64,000 nt of DNA from Ichthyocystis sparus (GCF_900078755.1 NZ_FKIH01000010.1); one strand, 5' to 3'. Shown: positions 8,953-18,580, counted from the first letter of the stretch. Made by a program: numbers and translations. The notes: generated by a model not told the origin, from the letters alone.

Positions 8953-11589
8953 ATGAAATTGGATGAGGTTCGTACCGCTTTTTTAGATTTTTTCAAAGAT
9001 AACGGGCATACTATAGCTCCTTCAAGCTCTCTTGTTCCAGATAGCAGAGATACTACTTTGCTTTTTACAAATGCTGGCATGGTTCAGTTTAAAAACGTTT
9101 TTATAGGCAAAGAATGTCTTTCATATGATACGGCAGCTTCTGCGCAACGTTGCTTACGCGCAGGTGGTAAACATAATGACCTAGAAAATGTCGGTTATAC
9201 ATCACGGCACCACACATTTTTTGAAATGCTTGGTAACTTTAGTTTTGGTTCTTATTTTAAAGAAGAGGCTATTACTTATGCTTGGTCTTTTCTAATTGAT
9301 TTTCTAAGGTTAGAAATATCTCGCCTATGGGTAACAGTTTACTTTTCGGATGATCAAACGTACAACATATGGCGTGACAAAATAAAAATACCGGAAGATC
9401 GCATCATACGCATAGGAAATAAAAATGAAGAAGCCTACACATCAGATAATTTTTGGCAAATGGCTACTACTGGCCCATGCGGCCCATGTACGGAGATTTT
9501 TTACGATCATGGTCCATCTGTAGCCGGTGGTCCTCCAGGATCGCCCTCTGCTGAAGGTGACCGTTTTGTTGAAATTTGGAACATAGTTTTCATGGAGTTT
9601 GATCTTGGTTCAGACAGTGTTCTAAGACCTTTGCCAAAACCATGTGTTGATACTGGAATGGGATTAGAGCGTATTTCTGCTGTAATGCAAGGGGTAAGCG
9701 GAAATTATGATATTGACTTATTTCGTAGATTAATCTCGGCGATAGAATCTATAGTAGGATTGTCAGATTCTTCTTACAAATCTTCTTTTAGAGTTATTGC
9801 TGATCATATTAGATCAACTGCTTTTCTAATTTTTGATGGTGTAATACCAGGTAATGAAGGACGTTCTTATGTTCTTAGGCGGATAATACGTAGGGCTATT
9901 CGCCATGGATACCAGCTTAACCAACGGTCACCATTTTTTTACAAATTACTTCCTGAGCTAGTCTCAATAATGGGAGATGCTTATCCAGAGTTAAAAACAG
10001 AAGAAGAAAGAATTGCATCAGAAATTAGGGATGAAGAGGAGCGTTTTTTTGAGACTATAGCAAATGGAATGGTACTTTTAGAAAGGGAGCTTTCTAAAAA
10101 TATATCTATTTTAGACGGCTCTGTAGCATTTAAGTTATATGATACTTTTGGTTTTCCTCTTGATCTAACAGAAGACGTTTGCAAGTCCCGTAATATTTAT
10201 GTAGACACTGACGGCTTCGATAGAGCTATGGCTGCCCAGCGGGAGAATGCACGTTCACACAGCTGTTTTGGCAAAAATTTTTCGGTATTCGTTGGTGATG
10301 AAGTACGTTCTAATTTTTGTGGTTATGATACTAGCAAATTGTCTGCCAGCATATTAGCTATATACGTTAATGGACAGTTAGTACCATCTCTTTTGGAATC
10401 ACAAGAGGGGGTTATCGTTTGTGATAAAACGCCATTTTATCCAGAGGGAGGGGGACCAGTAGGAGATACGGGTAAATGGTATTCAGAAGATTTATCATCT
10501 GTTTTTAATGTTACTGATACACAAAACCTATCTGCCCTTGTTATTGCTCATTTTGGGTTCATGTCTAAAGGTACTTGCAAAACATCTGATATTATGTTGG
10601 GTGAAGTAAATTTAGAGCGTAGAATGCAAATTGCGCGCCATCATTCTGCCACCCATTTATTAAACTCAGCTCTTCGCAAAATTCTGGGAACACATGTTAA
10701 GCAACGTGGTTCTTATGTAGATGAACATAAGTTGCGTTTTGATTTCTCCCATCGTGATCCTATATCAGAAGAGCAACTCTCTGAGATTAGTAATTTTGTC
10801 AATGATGAAGTTATGCAATCTTCTGATACCAAAATTTGTTTTATGCCATATCGGGAAGCAATCAACTCAGGAGCTATAAGTCTTTCCTCAGACAAGTATG
10901 AAGATGTAGTTCGTGTTCTGCAAATAGGCTCATCTAGGGAATTGTGTGGAGGAATACACGTAAAAAATACTGGAAATATAGGACTGTTTGCTATTACCTG
11001 TGAATCTGCAGTTTCATCTGGTGTGCGTCGTATTGAGGCTGTCGCTGGATTTTCCAGTCTCAGACTATTTTACGAAAGATCATCTCAAATACAAAAAATA
11101 TCAAAAATTCTTAGTTGTAAACCCGTTAATATTATTGGTAGCATATCTAAAATTTCAGACAAATTGATAACTTCACAGAAATTGCTAGAGCAGGTAAAAA
11201 ATGAGCGTCTGTTAGAGCGAGTTCTTTCTTACAAAAATAAATGTTGCTTGCACAACGATGTTAAGATTTTCTTGATTTACGATGACAAACTGGAAAAATC
11301 AGACGCCGTTTTCTGTGTAAATTACCTATCCAAGGACTACAGTCCAAGTATCGTAATTTTTATTACTAATGACGATTCGTGCTTTAATCTTATTTTTTCA
11401 GTTTCTAACACTATATCACATGTATTAGACGCACGTTCCATAGCTAAGGATTTTCCGAGTCTCATAATTGCTAAAGGAGGTGGAAGGGCTAATCTTGCAC
11501 AGTATAGGGTACATTTTCCTGACGGTATTAGCACATTTTTTGACAAAGTATTTTTGTTTCTTACTCAGCAACTAGATAAAATTGTTTAA
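8953..11589 (+). CDS. alaS: Alanyl-tRNA synthetase
   Basis: Charges tRNA-Ala and edits mischarged Ser/Gly. It has 878 residues, the normal length. The class II catalytic domain begins at the N-terminus (FLDFFKDNGHTIAPSSSLVP, then LLFTNAGMVQFKNVF and CLRAGGKHNDLENVG). The GPCGPCTEIFYDHG motif follows. The editing domain carries the zinc ligands HHSATH (about residues 562-567) and CGGIH (Cys665, His669). The C-terminal DHHA1-type domain retains AKGGGRANLAQ, although the last 200 residues are divergent. The gene stands alone between two recognisable boundaries. Confidence 0.97.
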   Translation: MKLDEVRTAFLDFFKDNGHTIAPSSSLVPDSRDTTLLFTNAGMVQFKNVFIGKECLSYDTAASAQRCLRAGGKHNDLENVGYTSRHHTFFEMLGNFSFGSYFKEEAITYAWSFLIDFLRLEISRLWVTVYFSDDQTYNIWRDKIKIPEDRIIRIGNKNEEAYTSDNFWQMATTGPCGPCTEIFYDHGPSVAGGPPGSPSAEGDRFVEIWNIVFMEFDLGSDSVLRPLPKPCVDTGMGLERISAVMQGVSGNYDIDLFRRLISAIESIVGLSDSSYKSSFRVIADHIRSTAFLIFDGVIPGNEGRSYVLRRIIRRAIRHGYQLNQRSPFFYKLLPELVSIMGDAYPELKTEEERIASEIRDEEERFFETIANGMVLLERELSKNISILDGSVAFKLYDTFGFPLDLTEDVCKSRNIYVDTDGFDRAMAAQRENARSHSCFGKNFSVFVGDEVRSNFCGYDTSKLSASILAIYVNGQLVPSLLESQEGVIVCDKTPFYPEGGGPVGDTGKWYSEDLSSVFNVTDTQNLSALVIAHFGFMSKGTCKTSDIMLGEVNLERRMQIARHHSATHLLNSALRKILGTHVKQRGSYVDEHKLRFDFSHRDPISEEQLSEISNFVNDEVMQSSDTKICFMPYREAINSGAISLSSDKYEDVVRVLQIGSSRELCGGIHVKNTGNIGLFAITCESAVSSGVRRIEAVAGFSSLRLFYERSSQIQKISKILSCKPVNIIGSISKISDKLITSQKLLEQVKNERLLERVLSYKNKCCLHNDVKIFLIYDDKLEKSDAVFCVNYLSKDYSPSIVIFITNDDSCFNLIFSVSNTISHVLDARSIAKDFPSLIIAKGGGRANLAQYRVHFPDGISTFFDKVFLFLTQQLDKIV

Positions 11590-11619
11590 TTCCTATCTTA
11601 TAATAACTCAGGAAAATTT

Positions 11620-12369
11620 ATGAAAATTTTGATAAGTAATGATGATGGATATGATTCAGAAGGGATTGTACTTTTGTCCAAAATAGCCCGGGATTATACT
11701 TCAGAAATTGTGGTTTTTGCACCTGATCGTAATAGAAGCGCATCCAGTTTCGCAGTAACTAAGGGAAATATTATAGTTGAAGAAATGGAATCCAATGTAT
11801 ACAGGGTCTTTGGTACACCCTCAGATTGTATGATAATAGCGTTAGAAGGTTTTTTTGATTGGAAGCCCGATCTCGTCCTATCTGGTATCAATTTGGGAGC
11901 TAATTTAGGTTCAGATGTAATTTATTCAGGTACAGTTTCAGTTGCAATGCAAGCTTTTTGGCATGGGGTGCATGGAGTTGCATTTTCTCTATGCAGCAAC
12001 AACCCCATATACTTTAATACAGCAAGACATGTGGTAAAGTTATTTCTAGAAAACTATTTCAAAACTCTTTTTTTAAGACCTTTTCCTTCTGCCATAAGTG
12101 TTAACATACCTCCAGTGGCTATTTCAGATTGCAGAGGATTTGCATACACCAACCTTGGGCAAAGAAAAACTTCCCATCCAATATCTTGTCAAAAAGTATC
12201 AGATAAGGAGTATCATTGTTCGTTGGGTGATCTAAGTGGCCCATTAGGACTTTCGAATAGTCAAGATTTTTGGGCTACGCGTAATCGTTATGCATCCATT
12301 ACACCATTGAAATTTGTACAGAGTAATTCTACCTCTTTTTACGATCCATCATGGATGGTAAAGTTATAG
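11620..12369 (+). CDS. surE: 5'/3'-nucleotidase SurE
   Basis: Metal-dependent nucleoside monophosphate phosphatase of the stationary-phase survival family. It shows the metal-binding N-terminus ISNDDGYDSEGI (Asp8, Asp9), then VFAPDRNRSASS and SGINLGANLGSDVIYSGTVS, followed by AMQA. The C-terminal HP.S....D.EYHCSLGDLSGP region is shortened relative to some homologues but present. At 249 residues the size is normal. It is followed after 35 bases by the nlpD-like gene. The pcm gene that often lies between them is absent. Confidence 0.95.
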   Translation: MKILISNDDGYDSEGIVLLSKIARDYTSEIVVFAPDRNRSASSFAVTKGNIIVEEMESNVYRVFGTPSDCMIIALEGFFDWKPDLVLSGINLGANLGSDVIYSGTVSVAMQAFWHGVHGVAFSLCSNNPIYFNTARHVVKLFLENYFKTLFLRPFPSAISVNIPPVAISDCRGFAYTNLGQRKTSHPISCQKVSDKEYHCSLGDLSGPLGLSNSQDFWATRNRYASITPLKFVQSNSTSFYDPSWMVKL

Positions 12370-12404
12370 AACTACAGTAACCTAATTGATTTTATACTGC
12401 CACT

Positions 12405-13472
12405 ATGTTTAATTTTAGATCGGGCATAATTTTTGCCATCTTCTCTTTCTTGCTTTCTGGATGTGCCATGATTTCTGAGAGAGGGAAGATTAGCCATAGT
12501 AATATACAAAGGCAAAAATTTGTATCTACAATTTCATATTGTCGTGGGTGCTACGTAATATTTGGTGATAGCAAGGATATAAAAACTTTCAGCACGCTCT
12601 ACAAATGTCCTAAATCTAGACTAATAAGTTTGAATCCGCACTTTTCCTCATCTACTGTTATCCATGATGGTGAGGTTATAGTATTACCAGAAGAATGTAA
12701 AAATAATAGATTTTCAGGATTGGTTGTGCAACAAGTAACTTCGTCTCTTAACATTAATGACAGTGATAACTCCGAGTTTAAAACACCTCTCATACTAAAT
12801 AATAACCATTGTATTTTATCTATAGCAGATAACAAGTACTCTAAAAAATTTATTCCACTTTTTTTTCCTACTACTCATAAGCCTATTTCGTTTAAAAAAG
12901 ATAATGCTGGAGGTGCCCTAATTATAACATCCCCTAAAGATAAGGTTGTGTCTGCAGCAGCAGGGCAGGTGGTTATGTCTTCGTCCTCACTAAAAAAATA
13001 TGGAAATCTTATAGTAGTTAGACATGGGTACAATTACGCTACAGTGTATGCTCATCTTGGAAAAAATATTGTGCAAAAAGGGGATAATGTTCAGGTCGGA
13101 CAAGCAATAGCGTTGCCACTATGTGATGGTATTGATTGTTCATTTACATTTAGTACTCGCTTTAAAGGACATATTTTACCACTTCACTTTGGGCTTAAGA
13201 TATTTACTGATAACAATATCAAAGCAAAGAAAGACGTCGAAGCAAAGAAAGACGTCGAAGCAAAGAAAGACATCGAAGCTAAGAAAAAACTGGCACCACC
13301 CGTAGGACATAAGCATCTTAATACTGAGAAGAATAATACTAATGTGCTTAATAAAAAATATGATAAGGGGACAACATACGCACTGGAATTGAAAAAGATG
13401 AATAGGTCTGCTACGCGTTTCTCTCATACGCACCATAAGTCACATACTGTTGTTAAATCTGCATCCCATTAA
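12405..13472 (+). CDS. nlpD: NlpD-like LysM/M23 envelope lipoprotein (catalytically degenerate)
   Basis: Outer-membrane lipoprotein expected to activate a septal amidase rather than cut peptidoglycan itself. The signal peptide ends in the lipobox LLSGC (Cys20). Residues about 44-100 form a LysM-like domain (FSTLYKCPKSRLISLNP, GEVIVLPEEC). Residues about 165-260 form an M23 domain with AAAGQVVMSSSSLKKYGNLI, VVRHG and YAHLGKNIVQKGD. The HxxxD metal ligands and the final HxHF motif are missing (CSFTFSTRF at the last site), as in E. coli NlpD. The C-terminus is an unusual Lys-, Asp- and His-rich tail with an 18-base tandem repeat. rpoS, normally next, is not here; dapA follows after 200 bases. 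Confidence 0.85.
   Translation: MFNFRSGIIFAIFSFLLSGCAMISERGKISHSNIQRQKFVSTISYCRGCYVIFGDSKDIKTFSTLYKCPKSRLISLNPHFSSSTVIHDGEVIVLPEECKNNRFSGLVVQQVTSSLNINDSDNSEFKTPLILNNNHCILSIADNKYSKKFIPLFFPTTHKPISFKKDNAGGALIITSPKDKVVSAAAGQVVMSSSSLKKYGNLIVVRHGYNYATVYAHLGKNIVQKGDNVQVGQAIALPLCDGIDCSFTFSTRFKGHILPLHFGLKIFTDNNIKAKKDVEAKKDVEAKKDIEAKKKLAPPVGHKHLNTEKNNTNVLNKKYDKGTTYALELKKMNRSATRFSHTHHKSHTVVKSASH
13224..13286 (+). repeat. 18-bp in-frame tandem repeat in nlpD-like tail
   Basis: Three copies of an 18-base unit (GCAAAGAAAGACGTCGAA and one variant with ATC) plus a partial fourth encode repeated AKKDVE. The unit length is a multiple of three, so copy-number change would lengthen the tail without a frameshift. 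Confidence 0.9.
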
Positions 13473-13674
13473 AAATTAATAACAAACAAAATTTATGTAG
13501 TTATATTAAAAACTACCAGCTTTATGTGTTCCAACTAGTATTTATTAACAGCTGTTTGATACACTGTCTTATCGCCTAAACCTAAATACTTGAATTAATT
13601 ATTTTTTTCTTATGCCTACCTTTTGACCCACCTTTCATTTATAATCCTAATTTTCTGTTCGGAGATACAATTAG

Positions 13675-14562
13675 ATGATTTCAGGCTGCATATCTGCTTT
13701 AGTTACGCCTATGAAACATGATGGTCAGGTTGATTTAGTAAGCTTGGATCGCGTGGTAGACTACCATTTGGCAGAAGAGAGTGACGGACTTTTGCTTATG
13801 GGAAGCACTGGGGAGCCTGCGCTTTTAACTGAAGAAGAAAGACGGGAAATTGTGACCAGAGTTTTAAAGCGGGTTGATGGAAAAATTCCCGTGTGGGTAG
13901 GTGTAGGAAGCAATTCCACCCGAGATAGCATAGTAAAAATAAAGGAAATGGAAGAAATAGGCGTCGATGTTTGTTTGTGTGTGGTTCCCTACTACTTAAA
14001 ACCAACACAAAAAGGTATATACGAGCATTTTGCTTCACTTTCTTCGGAAGTATCTTGCCCTATTGTTATCTATAATATCCCTGGTAGGGTAGGAGTGGAC
14101 ATTTCTTTGCAAACCTTATTGGATTTATCTGAGATACCTAATATTGTAGGAATGAAAGAAGGAACAAATAATGTAGAAAGAGCTATACACTGGATGCATA
14201 ATTTTCCTAAAAATTTCATGTTTTATGCAGGAGATGATTCAGTATCCTTGCCCAGCATTCTTATGGGGGCTAAAGGGTGTGTGTCAGTGACTGGAAATGT
14301 TGTACCGCGGCTTATGCATGATATGTGTGATTGTGCTTTTTCTGGTCAGATAAGTAGAGCTAGAGAAATCAATAGTAGTATATGGTGGTTTCACAGATTT
14401 TTGTTCATAGAATCAAATCCAATTCCAGTCAAATGGGTTTTGTCTGAGATGGGGTTGATAGAACCAGGTATTAGGCTTCCTCTGACCTGGCTTAGTGCTG
14501 AGCACCATGATAACCTGAGGCTCGCTATGAAGCAGGCAGGAATTAAAAAAGTTTGTCTGTAA
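13675..14562 (+). CDS. dapA: 4-hydroxy-tetrahydrodipicolinate synthase DapA
   Basis: Condenses pyruvate with aspartate semialdehyde in the lysine/diaminopimelate pathway, needed for peptidoglycan. The (beta/alpha)8 barrel landmarks are intact: GSTGEPALLTEEER, VVPYYLKPTQKGIYEHF, VIYNIPGRVGVD (Tyr133, Arg138) and IVGMKEGT (Schiff-base Lys161). These four residue numbers equal those of the E. coli enzyme. It is 295 residues long. A 200-base gap precedes it and GGAG lies 7-8 bases before the ATG. bamC follows after about 18 bases, the classical dapA-bamC order. Confidence 0.97.
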   Translation: MISGCISALVTPMKHDGQVDLVSLDRVVDYHLAEESDGLLLMGSTGEPALLTEEERREIVTRVLKRVDGKIPVWVGVGSNSTRDSIVKIKEMEEIGVDVCLCVVPYYLKPTQKGIYEHFASLSSEVSCPIVIYNIPGRVGVDISLQTLLDLSEIPNIVGMKEGTNNVERAIHWMHNFPKNFMFYAGDDSVSLPSILMGAKGCVSVTGNVVPRLMHDMCDCAFSGQISRAREINSSIWWFHRFLFIESNPIPVKWVLSEMGLIEPGIRLPLTWLSAEHHDNLRLAMKQAGIKKVCL

Positions 14563-14580
14563 TTCATAATATTATTGACG

Positions 14581-15732
14581 ATGGGAAAATTTATGTATCA
14601 ATTTAAAAGCCTCTATTGTCTGCCATTACTATTTTTTTTGGTTGCCTGTAGCTCCTTGTTTTCTAGGTACTCTGCATCACCATATGGTAATGAGACCGCG
14701 AAATTGGTTATTCCACCTACTATGTCTCACCCTCAGTACGATTCTACATACGATCTAAGTGGGGTTATTAAAAGACCTGAGATGGTAGATAAAGATGCTG
14801 TAACTGCCAACTATAATAAAAACAATGACATTGACATGGTTGTTACTGCTAATCTTAGATTATCTGAGGATGTTTCTGGAATTACTGTATTTGTTCCAGA
14901 ACAGCTTAAAAAAGTAATGAAAAAAACATCCGATTTTTTTTCTTACAATGGGTTCAGTGTTTCTTCTGATCTAAAGAAGCTAGAACTACATACAAAATGG
15001 AAGAAATACTACTACTATAACAAAGAAAATAATAAATTTTTTGGTGTTCCATATTGGGGCTTTCGTGATAGATATCACGTAATTTTTCATGCCCATAAAT
15101 CGGGTACTTTTGTGTCTTTTGCTCATCGTGAAGAATCATCGTATATATCGTTCCTAATGGACTTGCGTAATAGAGAGCGTACAATTAGGCAATCCTCATC
15201 GTGGCATAATTGTTCAGGTTGCGGGTTGTATTCTTTTAGTTATTTGATTCCACGTTATCTTTCGCTCTTTGGGGCCAATCCGTCTGGAATTAACCGTCTC
15301 ATGCTTTTGAGATATGCTCCTTTAACAAAAGTGGAAAAATATTTTCGGGATATCCTATTTCACCCGTTTTTGATGATTATTAGCAAGCCAGTAAGAGAAT
15401 CTTGGTTCATGACTAAAAAGGCAATTGTTAGGAGTGGTATACAATTAAGTAAAGAAGATTTTGCTAATAAGAGTTTTACTATTAGTTATCTCGATCCTTC
15501 TTTTGTTCCACAAAATCAGGAGGGCATTGTTTCCAAAATTTCTAGATTTTTAGGATCTACTCCATCCTCCTCTGCCGATTTAGTAAAACCTAAAGCATAT
15601 CTAATAAGGTTGTCATCTCTTTCTGGCAAAAAAGTTACTCAGGTCCTGGTTTACGATAGCTCGGGACATAAGATTGATACTTCACAAGTAGCGCTTAGGA
15701 TTTTGGAAGTTATATCCAATAATTACTCTTGA
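14581..15732 (+). CDS. bamC: BamC-like outer-membrane assembly lipoprotein
   Basis: Lipoprotein in the position of bamC (nlpB), a component of the beta-barrel assembly machinery. Lipobox FLVAC follows a hydrophobic signal segment; the start could be ATG 14581 or ATG 14593, as neither has a good ribosome binding site. The N-terminal part after Cys is long and unstructured, as in BamC. The C-terminal end (YLIRLSSLSGKKVTQVLVYD, then GHKIDTSQVALRILEVI) resembles the last helix-grip element of the family. Overall similarity by eye is weak, so the call rests partly on synteny with dapA. It stops 2 bases before the cmk ATG. Confidence 0.72.
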   Translation: MGKFMYQFKSLYCLPLLFFLVACSSLFSRYSASPYGNETAKLVIPPTMSHPQYDSTYDLSGVIKRPEMVDKDAVTANYNKNNDIDMVVTANLRLSEDVSGITVFVPEQLKKVMKKTSDFFSYNGFSVSSDLKKLELHTKWKKYYYYNKENNKFFGVPYWGFRDRYHVIFHAHKSGTFVSFAHREESSYISFLMDLRNRERTIRQSSSWHNCSGCGLYSFSYLIPRYLSLFGANPSGINRLMLLRYAPLTKVEKYFRDILFHPFLMIISKPVRESWFMTKKAIVRSGIQLSKEDFANKSFTISYLDPSFVPQNQEGIVSKISRFLGSTPSSSADLVKPKAYLIRLSSLSGKKVTQVLVYDSSGHKIDTSQVALRILEVISNNYS

Positions 15733-15734
15733 TT

Positions 15735-16409
15735 ATGGGTATACATGACAGTATTCCAGTAATAGCCATTGACGGCCCATCTGCTTCTGGCAAGGGGGCC
15801 GTTTCAAAAAAGGTATCCAATACTCTGGGATTCCATTATTTGGAAAGTGGTTTGCTATATAGGGCAGCTGCTTTTGTTGCCATAAATAATAACCTACCAT
15901 TAGAGGGTAATTTGGTATCAGAATTTATTTCCAAACAAAAGATTTCCTGGAGTGAAGATGGATCGATCTTGGTTAATGGAAATATCTGTACTAGACTCTA
16001 CGACCCAGAAGTTTCTTTAGCGGCCTCCCGTGTGTCTAGAATCCCATCTGTACGAAAATTTCTTATGAGACTGCAAATGGATCGCCTCCGTGAGCCAGGC
16101 TTAGTTGCAGACGGCAGAGATATGGGTACCGTGGTATTCCCTAATGCCATTCTTAAGGTTTTTTTGACTGCTACGGCAGAGGTTAGAGCAAAAAGGAGGT
16201 TTCTTCAGTTGAAACAGCATAATAGCTGTGTAAGAATAAACGAAGTTTTGAGGGAAATTTTGCTTCGTGACTCATATGATTCAACTCGAGAATATTCTTC
16301 TCTAGTGGCTGCTGAGAATGCGGTGATAATCGACTCGACTGATCAATCATTAGATTGTGTTGTTGATGAGGTGCTGTTTCATGCTTCTCAGCGTATCTAT
16401 AACCTTTAA
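15735..16409 (+). CDS. cmk: Cytidylate kinase
   Basis: Phosphorylates CMP and dCMP. The P-loop is DGPSASGKGAVSKKVSNTLG near the N-terminus. The CMP-binding segment ESGLLYRAAA corresponds to the family's DTGAMYRA, with Glu-Ser replacing Asp-Thr. VADGRDMGTVVFPNA and LTATAEVRAKRR (lid region) are clear. ATG 15735 was preferred over the TTG 6 bases upstream. It is translationally coupled to the preceding lipoprotein gene. rpsA follows, the near-universal proteobacterial order. Confidence 0.95.
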   Translation: MGIHDSIPVIAIDGPSASGKGAVSKKVSNTLGFHYLESGLLYRAAAFVAINNNLPLEGNLVSEFISKQKISWSEDGSILVNGNICTRLYDPEVSLAASRVSRIPSVRKFLMRLQMDRLREPGLVADGRDMGTVVFPNAILKVFLTATAEVRAKRRFLQLKQHNSCVRINEVLREILLRDSYDSTREYSSLVAAENAVIIDSTDQSLDCVVDEVLFHASQRIYNL

Positions 16410-16477
16410 AATGGGATAATTGTTTTTGTATCATTTTCCCTATTTTGTAACTAGCCTTTTGCTAAGGGTGTTGTTTA

Positions 16478-18199
16478 ATGAATAAGTCTCCTCATGAAGT
16501 TGATGATGTAGAAGAAAGTTTTAAAACGCTTTTCGAAGAAAGCTTAAGCAAGCAAGAAATGCGCGTAGGCGAGGTTATTAGCGCTGAAGTTATACGAATT
16601 ACTAATAATCTGGTTGTTGTTAGTTCTGGATTAAAGTCAGAATCGTATATTAATGCAGACGAATTCCGCAATGATCAAGGCGAACTAGAGGTATCCGTTG
16701 GTGATTTTGTCCACGTTGCTATCGAGGCGCTTGAGGATGGATATGGGGAAACTCGCTTATCCCGTGATAAAGCTAGGCGTATATCTTCATGGAATGATTT
16801 AGAAAAAGCAATGGCAGAAGGTGCTGTCGTTACCGGATGTGTGTCTGGTAGGGTCAAAGGTGGCCTTACAGTTATGGTCAATGGCATTAGGGCCTTTTTG
16901 CCTGGATCATTGCTGGATATAAGGCCAACCAAAGATACAAATTCTTATGAAAACAAAACCTTTGAGTTTAAGGTCATCAAGCTTGATAGGAAAAGAAATA
17001 ATGTCGTCCTGTCTCGTCGCGCTGTTCTAGAAGATGCTCTTGGAGAAGAGAGAGAAGCTCTAATATCCTCTCTACAAGAAGGTGCGATAGTAAAAGGTAT
17101 TGTTAAAAATGTCACGGATTATGGTGCCTTTGTTGATTTGGGAGGCATAGATGGTCTTCTTCACATAACTGATCTAGCTTGGCGTCGTATTAGGCATCCT
17201 AGCGAAATTTTGTCAGTTGGTGATGAAATTACAGCTAAGGTTCTTAAATTCGACCGAGAACGTAATCGTGTTTCACTTGGTGTGAAACAGCTGGGTAAAG
17301 ATCCTTGGATAGGATTGTCTGCTCGCTACCCACAAAGGACACGTTGTAAAGGTAAAGTAGCAAATATTACTGATTACGGTGCTTTTGTGGAAATTGAGCC
17401 TGGCATAGAGGGATTGGTTCATGTTTCAGAAATGGACTGGACTAATCGTAATATTCATCCCAGCAAAGTTGTTCATCTTGGTGATGAAATTGAAGTAATG
17501 ATTCTGGAAATTGATGAGCAGCGCCGTAGAATTTCCCTTGGTATGAAGCAATGTCATGCAAATCCTTGGGAAGATTTTGATAAAAAATATAAAAAAGGTG
17601 ATCGCGTAACCGGTCATATAAAATCTATAACCGATTTTGGTGTTTTTGTTGGTCTGGACTGTGGCATTGATGCTCTTGTTCATTTATCAGATTTATCATG
17701 GACGCTTCCTCCAGAAGAAGCAGTAAGAAACTACAAAAAAGGACAAGAAGTTACTGCCATTGTTATTTCAATAGATGTAGAAAGAGAGAGGATTTCTTTA
17801 GGCATTAAGCAAGTTGATGATGGCCCATTTGGTATTTATGCTTCCATTAATGATAAGGGTTCAGCAGTTTCTGGTATAGTTAAAAGCGTTGATGAACACT
17901 TGGCTGTTATAGCTTTGACTGATGAAGTTGAGGGTCAGTTGAGTTCTTCTGATGCACTTGCGGATGATCTTACTACCTTGTTTAGTGTTGGCGAGGAAGT
18001 TAAGTTGATTATTTTAAACATTGATCGTAAGGATCGTCTCATTCAGTTGGCTATGAAGCCTGCTCCTAAGCAACCTTCGTCAGATGCTGAGAGTTCGTCC
18101 TTCGCTGAAAACAATGCATCTTCTGGTACGACAAACTTAGGTGCCTTGCTCAAAGCAAAGCTTGATAGTAACCAAAATAGTAGTGGTGATTATGAGTAA
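16478..18199 (+). CDS. rpsA: Ribosomal protein S1
   Basis: Binds mRNA on the small ribosomal subunit and is needed for initiation on structured or weak-leader mRNAs. There are 573 residues with six S1 domains; the central four each show the pattern V(T/K)DYGAFV-(D/E)-(L/I)-GGIDGLLH. The acidic N-terminus binds the ribosome, and the Ser/Asn-rich C-terminal tail is about 30 residues long. AAGGG precedes the ATG. Its last codons overlap the start of ihfB by 8 bases. Confidence 0.97.
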   Translation: MNKSPHEVDDVEESFKTLFEESLSKQEMRVGEVISAEVIRITNNLVVVSSGLKSESYINADEFRNDQGELEVSVGDFVHVAIEALEDGYGETRLSRDKARRISSWNDLEKAMAEGAVVTGCVSGRVKGGLTVMVNGIRAFLPGSLLDIRPTKDTNSYENKTFEFKVIKLDRKRNNVVLSRRAVLEDALGEEREALISSLQEGAIVKGIVKNVTDYGAFVDLGGIDGLLHITDLAWRRIRHPSEILSVGDEITAKVLKFDRERNRVSLGVKQLGKDPWIGLSARYPQRTRCKGKVANITDYGAFVEIEPGIEGLVHVSEMDWTNRNIHPSKVVHLGDEIEVMILEIDEQRRRISLGMKQCHANPWEDFDKKYKKGDRVTGHIKSITDFGVFVGLDCGIDALVHLSDLSWTLPPEEAVRNYKKGQEVTAIVISIDVERERISLGIKQVDDGPFGIYASINDKGSAVSGIVKSVDEHLAVIALTDEVEGQLSSSDALADDLTTLFSVGEEVKLIILNIDRKDRLIQLAMKPAPKQPSSDAESSSFAENNASSGTTNLGALLKAKLDSNQNSSGDYE

Positions 18200-18524
18200 A
18201 TATGGTGTAAATCGTTCTGATATAGTCTCTCGTGTTGCTGGACGTTGTGGGGGTTCTCTGTCCTTGAAGGATTGTGATTCTATTGTGCGTATAATATTAA
18301 ACGCACTTTCTGAATCACTTGCAAGTGGAGGTCGTGTTGAAATTCGAGGCTTTGGATCTTTTGCTTTGAATTATCGTGCACCAAGGATTGGCCGTAATCC
18401 TAGAAACGGTGAATCTGTTGCTGTACCGGCACGTTGTGTACCACGCTTTAAACCTGGCAAGGAACTAAGAACCGTTGTTGATCGTTCTTCCCAAACTTTT
18501 TCGCGGTCACAATCAGACGAATAG
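18192..18524 (+). CDS. ihfB: Integration host factor beta subunit
   Basis: DNA-bending nucleoid protein, expected partner of IHF-alpha (not in this window). Start set at ATG 18192 because the family's N-terminus aligns there; the frame is open 51 bases further upstream inside rpsA. RVEIRGFGSFALNYRAPRIG, RNPRNG and VPRFKPGKELR match the IHF/HU DNA-binding arm and the beta-subunit signature. At 110 residues it is somewhat longer than the E. coli protein, with a Ser/Gln-rich C-terminal extension. rpsA-ihfB adjacency is conserved. Confidence 0.96.
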   Translation: MSKYGVNRSDIVSRVAGRCGGSLSLKDCDSIVRIILNALSESLASGGRVEIRGFGSFALNYRAPRIGRNPRNGESVAVPARCVPRFKPGKELRTVVDRSSQTFSRSQSDE

Positions 18525-18544
18525 AATTCGTGATTTAAAAAGTA

Positions 18545-18580
18545 GCGGCGTGCATAATTTGTACGCCGCCTGCTTTGTTG
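18545..18580 (+). terminator. Likely terminator after ihfB
   Basis: GCGGCGTGCA (18545-18554) pairs with TGTACGCCGC (18560-18569) over 10 positions, one of them G-U, around a 5-base loop. The stem is GC-rich in an AT-rich context. The following T tract is weak (CTGCTTTGTTG), so termination efficiency is uncertain. Confidence 0.65.

Noticed and set aside
13123..13436. Short frames on both strands across the nlpD-like tail
   Set aside because: They are shadows produced by the 18-base repeat inside the real gene.
13623..13645. TTGACC and TATAAT before dapA as a sigma-70 promoter
   Set aside because: The two hexamers are only 11 bases apart, too close for a standard promoter; TATAAT alone may still be a -10.
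16675..16932. Antisense frame in rpsA as a gene
   Set aside because: It lies wholly within the highly conserved S1 coding sequence and has no recognisable product.
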